From: Lachnospiraceae bacterium | GTDB lineage: Bacteria; Bacillota; Clostridia; Lachnospirales; Lachnospiraceae | Assembly (NCBI GenBank): GCA_900751785.1 | Contig: CAADSM010000049.1 | Coordinates: forward strand, 1-15,035 | Reading direction: 5' to 3' | DNA: 15,035 nt | Shown here: one piece after another, positions 12,687-15,035 of the stretch | Numbering within the stretch: position 1 is the first letter of the stretch | Layout: each line of letters starts with the position of its first letter | Program-made: the position numbers and the translations under genes | Notes under the pieces: generated by a model | The model's input: only the letters and a program-made list of their open reading frames with translations | Told to the model about the DNA's origin: nothing | Databases searched by the model: none

Positions 12687-14810
12687 ATGTCACTGCATAC
12701 ATCTGATCTGGTGCTCGTCCCCGGCCGCCAGTTGAAACCCTTGGACAACATATCCGGTTTCCAGGTGCGCCCCGGATTCTTTCGTTTCTTCGGCGCCACC
12801 ATCATTCCGGGCGGAGTAAATTTTACCATTCAATCCCACGGAGCGACTTCCTGTGAGCTGCTCCTCTTCCACCGGGAAGCGGAGGAACCCTTCGCGGCTC
12901 TGAAATTTCCGGATAACTATAAGATCGGATTCGTCTATTCCATGATCGTGTTCGGCCTGGATGTTGAGGAATTTGAGTACGCTTACCGGCTGGACGGTCC
13001 CTACGACGAAAAGAAAGGGCTGCGTTTTGACAAGACGAAGATCCTTCTGGATCCCTATGCACGGGCGGTCACCGGGCAGAGCCAGTGGGGATGTAAAAAC
13101 AACGTACAGCACAGCTACCGCGCCCGTGTCGTACAAAATAACTTTGACTGGGGCCTGGAGCGGAGCGCCCCCATTCCTATGGAGGATCTGGTCATCTACG
13201 AACTCCATGTCCGCGGATTTACCAAATCCCCCAGCTCGAATGTTGCCTGTCCGGGCACCTTCCGGGGACTTGAAGAAAAGATCCCTTATCTCAAAAAGCT
13301 GGGGATCAACGCAGTGGAGCTGATGCCTGTCTTCGAGTTTGACGAGATGCGGGACGCCCGTCTGATCGATGAGAATGAGCTCCTGGACTACTGGGGATAT
13401 AATCCTGTCTGCTTCTTTGCCCCAAATACAAGCTATGCCTCCGGTGTGGAATACAATCGGGAAGGAATGGAATTGAAGCAGCTGATCAAGGCGCTGCACG
13501 ACAATGAGATCGACGTGATCCTTGACGTCGTGTTCAACCACACGGCGGAAGGAAATGAGATGGGGCCCTCCTTCTGTTTCAAGGGCTTTGACAACAACAT
13601 TTACTACATGCTCACACCCGACGGACAATATTACAACTTCAGCGGCTGCGGGAACACCCTGAACTGCAATCATCCTGTCGTCCAGGAGCTGATCCTTGAC
13701 TGCCTGCGGTACTGGGTGACTGACTACCGCGTGGATGGTTTCCGCTTTGATCTCGCTTCCATCCTCGGACGGAGTGAGAACGGCACTCCGCTGAACCAGC
13801 CGCCACTGCTTCGGAGCCTTGCCTTTGATCCTATCCTGGGCAATGTCAAGCTGATCGCAGAGGCATGGGATGCGGGAGGCCTCTATCAGGTCGGTTCTTT
13901 CCCGTCCTGGAAGAGATGGGCGGAGTGGAACGGCCGCTATCGCGACGACATGCGCTGTTTTTTGAAAGGGGACTCCGGAATGTCAGCGATCGCTGCACAG
14001 AGGATGACTGGTTCCCCGGATCTCTATGATCCCGTCTACCGGGGCGGCAATGCGTCAGTCAACTTTCTGACCTGCCACGACGGCTTCACACTGTACGACC
14101 TGTACAGCTATAACCAGAAGCACAATGAAGCAAACGGCTGGGACAACACAGATGGATTCGACAATAATAACAGCTGGAACTGCGGCGCAGAGGGCGATAC
14201 TGATGATCCTGACATTCTTGCGCTGCGCAGAAAAATGATGATGAATGCATGCGCTGTACTCATGTGCAGCCGGGGCACCCCCATGTTTCTGTCCGGAGAT
14301 GAGTTCTGCGATACCCGTTTCGGCAATAATAACCCTTACTGCCAGGACAATGCGATCTCTTGGCTGGACTGGAGCCTGCTTGATAAAAATCAGGACATGT
14401 TCGAGTTCTTCCGCTATATGATCGCATTCCGCATGGCGCATCCCGCGATCCGCAGGGATCTGGAGCCCAGCTATATCGGATTCCCGTCTATGAGCATCCA
14501 CGGCCTCACCCCGTGGGAGCCTGCCGAACACGAAAGCGACTATGTATCCTGCGTCCTCTTTTCTGGTTATGACGAGGAGAGTGATCTCGAAGACCTGGTC
14601 TATGTAGCTGTCAATGCACACTGGAATACTGCAGAGATGACCCTTCCTGATCTTCCCGAGGGCTACTGCTGGAAGATCGCCGTCAATACAGGCGATCCGA
14701 AACAGCAGACATTCGCTGAGAAAGAAATGCCTGTGGCGCAGAAGAATCTGCTGCTGGGTGACCGGTCCGTGATCGTATTTGTGGGCGAGCAGAACCCCCG
14801 TGCCTGCTGA
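12687..14810 (+). CDS. glgX: GlgX/isoamylase-type glycogen debranching enzyme (GH13)
   Basis: Cytosolic alpha-1,6-glucosidase that removes branch stubs from glycogen or imported alpha-glucans, supplying linear chains to phosphorylase. The 707 residues comprise an N-terminal CBM48-like beta-sandwich (about 20-130), a GH13 barrel (about 165-570) and a C-terminal beta domain. The conserved GH13 regions are in order: DVVFNH (280-285), GFRFD with nucleophile Asp355, AEAWD with acid/base Glu392, and TCHDGFTLYDL with transition-state Asp465. YWGYNPVCFFAPN (235-247) is typical of the isoamylase/GlgX subfamily. Length is near the usual 650-720. ATG at 12687 has AAGGAG about 10 nt upstream. It is transcribed alone, divergently from the purF-like gene; no other glycogen gene is in the window. 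TreX or isoamylase specificity cannot be excluded. Confidence 0.93.
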   Translation: MSLHTSDLVLVPGRQLKPLDNISGFQVRPGFFRFFGATIIPGGVNFTIQSHGATSCELLLFHREAEEPFAALKFPDNYKIGFVYSMIVFGLDVEEFEYAYRLDGPYDEKKGLRFDKTKILLDPYARAVTGQSQWGCKNNVQHSYRARVVQNNFDWGLERSAPIPMEDLVIYELHVRGFTKSPSSNVACPGTFRGLEEKIPYLKKLGINAVELMPVFEFDEMRDARLIDENELLDYWGYNPVCFFAPNTSYASGVEYNREGMELKQLIKALHDNEIDVILDVVFNHTAEGNEMGPSFCFKGFDNNIYYMLTPDGQYYNFSGCGNTLNCNHPVVQELILDCLRYWVTDYRVDGFRFDLASILGRSENGTPLNQPPLLRSLAFDPILGNVKLIAEAWDAGGLYQVGSFPSWKRWAEWNGRYRDDMRCFLKGDSGMSAIAAQRMTGSPDLYDPVYRGGNASVNFLTCHDGFTLYDLYSYNQKHNEANGWDNTDGFDNNNSWNCGAEGDTDDPDILALRRKMMMNACAVLMCSRGTPMFLSGDEFCDTRFGNNNPYCQDNAISWLDWSLLDKNQDMFEFFRYMIAFRMAHPAIRRDLEPSYIGFPSMSIHGLTPWEPAEHESDYVSCVLFSGYDEESDLEDLVYVAVNAHWNTAEMTLPDLPEGYCWKIAVNTGDPKQQTFAEKEMPVAQKNLLLGDRSVIVFVGEQNPRAC

Positions 14811-14825
14811 TCGAATAAATGGGGC

Positions 14826-15013
14826 GTCAAAAGGGCGGGTGTTATAACGCAGGACCGTTCCGCTCTGCCTCATCCGTTTGAAAGGTTGTAACAAGACCGC
14901 GAAAAATGTGTTCCATAGGAAACGCATTTTCCGCGGTCTTTAACAACCTGAACAAACTGTATTCGGAACTCTCCACTTGAATTCCTTGCTTTTATAACAC
15001 CCGCCCCTTTGAC
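14826..15013. repeat. 188-bp nested imperfect palindrome (MITE-like or structured RNA)
   Basis: Outer arms 14826-14847 and 14992-15013 are complementary at 21 of 22 positions (core GGGCGGGTGTTATAA on the left). Further complementary pairs follow in correct nested order: GCAGG (14849-14853) with CCTTGC (14984-14989, imperfect), GTTCCG (14857-14862) with CGGAAC (14964-14969), GTTTG (14876-14880) with CAAAC (14953-14957), and the central hairpin at 14883-14949. The whole segment can fold as one long hairpin. It contains no ORF of note on the plus strand. I see no target-site duplication and no second copy in this window. Confidence 0.7.
14883..14949 (+). terminator. Central hairpin of the palindrome, possible glgX terminator
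   Basis: AGGTTGT (14883-14889) pairs with ACAACCT (14943-14949). Then AGACCGCG (14894-14901) pairs with CGCGGTCT (14932-14939), and AAAATG (14903-14908) with CATTTT (14925-14930), continuing to a tip around ATA. The GC-rich stem is followed by TTTAAC, a short U tract, so termination is plausible though not classic. It is 73 nt past the glgX stop. Confidence 0.45.
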
Positions 15014-15035
15014 TTACACTCATCCGATCACGGAC

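Noticed and set aside
12690..13673. 327-codon minus-strand ORF within glgX
   Set aside because: It lies wholly antisense to the CBM48 and barrel region of glgX, has no recognisable domain or ribosome site, and reflects high-GC third positions.
14055..14927. 290-codon minus-strand ORF
   Set aside because: Antisense to the glgX 3' half and running into the palindrome; no family resemblance.
1..15035. CRISPR array, toxin-antitoxin pair, phage or defence genes
   Set aside because: No regularly spaced repeats and no proteins resembling such systems were seen on either strand.

Overview
This 15 kb window looks like chromosome from an anaerobic, spore-forming Firmicute, most likely a Lachnospiraceae (Clostridium cluster XIVa) gut bacterium. 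The signs are a Spo0A C-terminal DNA-binding protein, a Gram-positive-type DnaK, a clostridial-type Mrp with a cysteine-rich N-terminus, a cytoplasmic GH3 beta-glucosidase, AGGAGG-type ribosome binding sites and intrinsic terminators. The family assignment is inferred from protein style; no 16S or other marker is present. I see no phage, IS transposase, CRISPR array, toxin-antitoxin or defence module. It is mostly ordinary core and metabolic chromosome.

Layout. Left edge to about 1.0 kb (minus): a membrane-anchored polysaccharide deacetylase with Ig-like repeats, cut by the window edge. 1.3-4.7 kb (minus): a two-gene operon, a GtrA-family membrane protein followed by a GH3 beta-glucosidase, with a promoter, spaced direct repeats in the leader and a strong terminator. 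4.84-4.93 kb (plus): tRNA-Ser(CGA) with its own promoter and a hairpin terminator that can serve both strands. 5.0-7.9 kb (minus): a probable run of alpha/beta hydrolase, histidine phosphatase, a small conserved protein of unknown function and a receiver-less Spo0A_C protein. 7.9-8.85 kb (minus): Mrp/NBP35 Fe-S carrier ATPase with its own promoter and terminator. 8.88-10.77 kb (minus): an orphan DnaK paralogue without grpE/dnaJ or CIRCE, with an inverted repeat around its promoter. 10.8-12.44 kb (minus): a PurF-like amidophosphoribosyltransferase whose glutaminase site is destroyed while the PRPP site and Fe-S ligands remain. 12.5-14.81 kb (plus, divergent): a GlgX-type glycogen debranching enzyme with a leader of about 140 nt. 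14.83-15.01 kb: a long nested palindrome just after glgX.

Carbohydrate turnover is represented by GH3 beta-glucosidase, GlgX, the deacetylase and perhaps the esterase-like hydrolase. Most genes otherwise appear as independent transcription units. The observations most worth a second look are the PurF-like protein with a dead glutaminase domain, the roughly 188-bp palindrome after glgX, the stand-alone Spo0A_C regulator with a dyad upstream, and the dyad symmetries over the dnaK and purF-like promoters. None of them amounts to a demonstrated new system.
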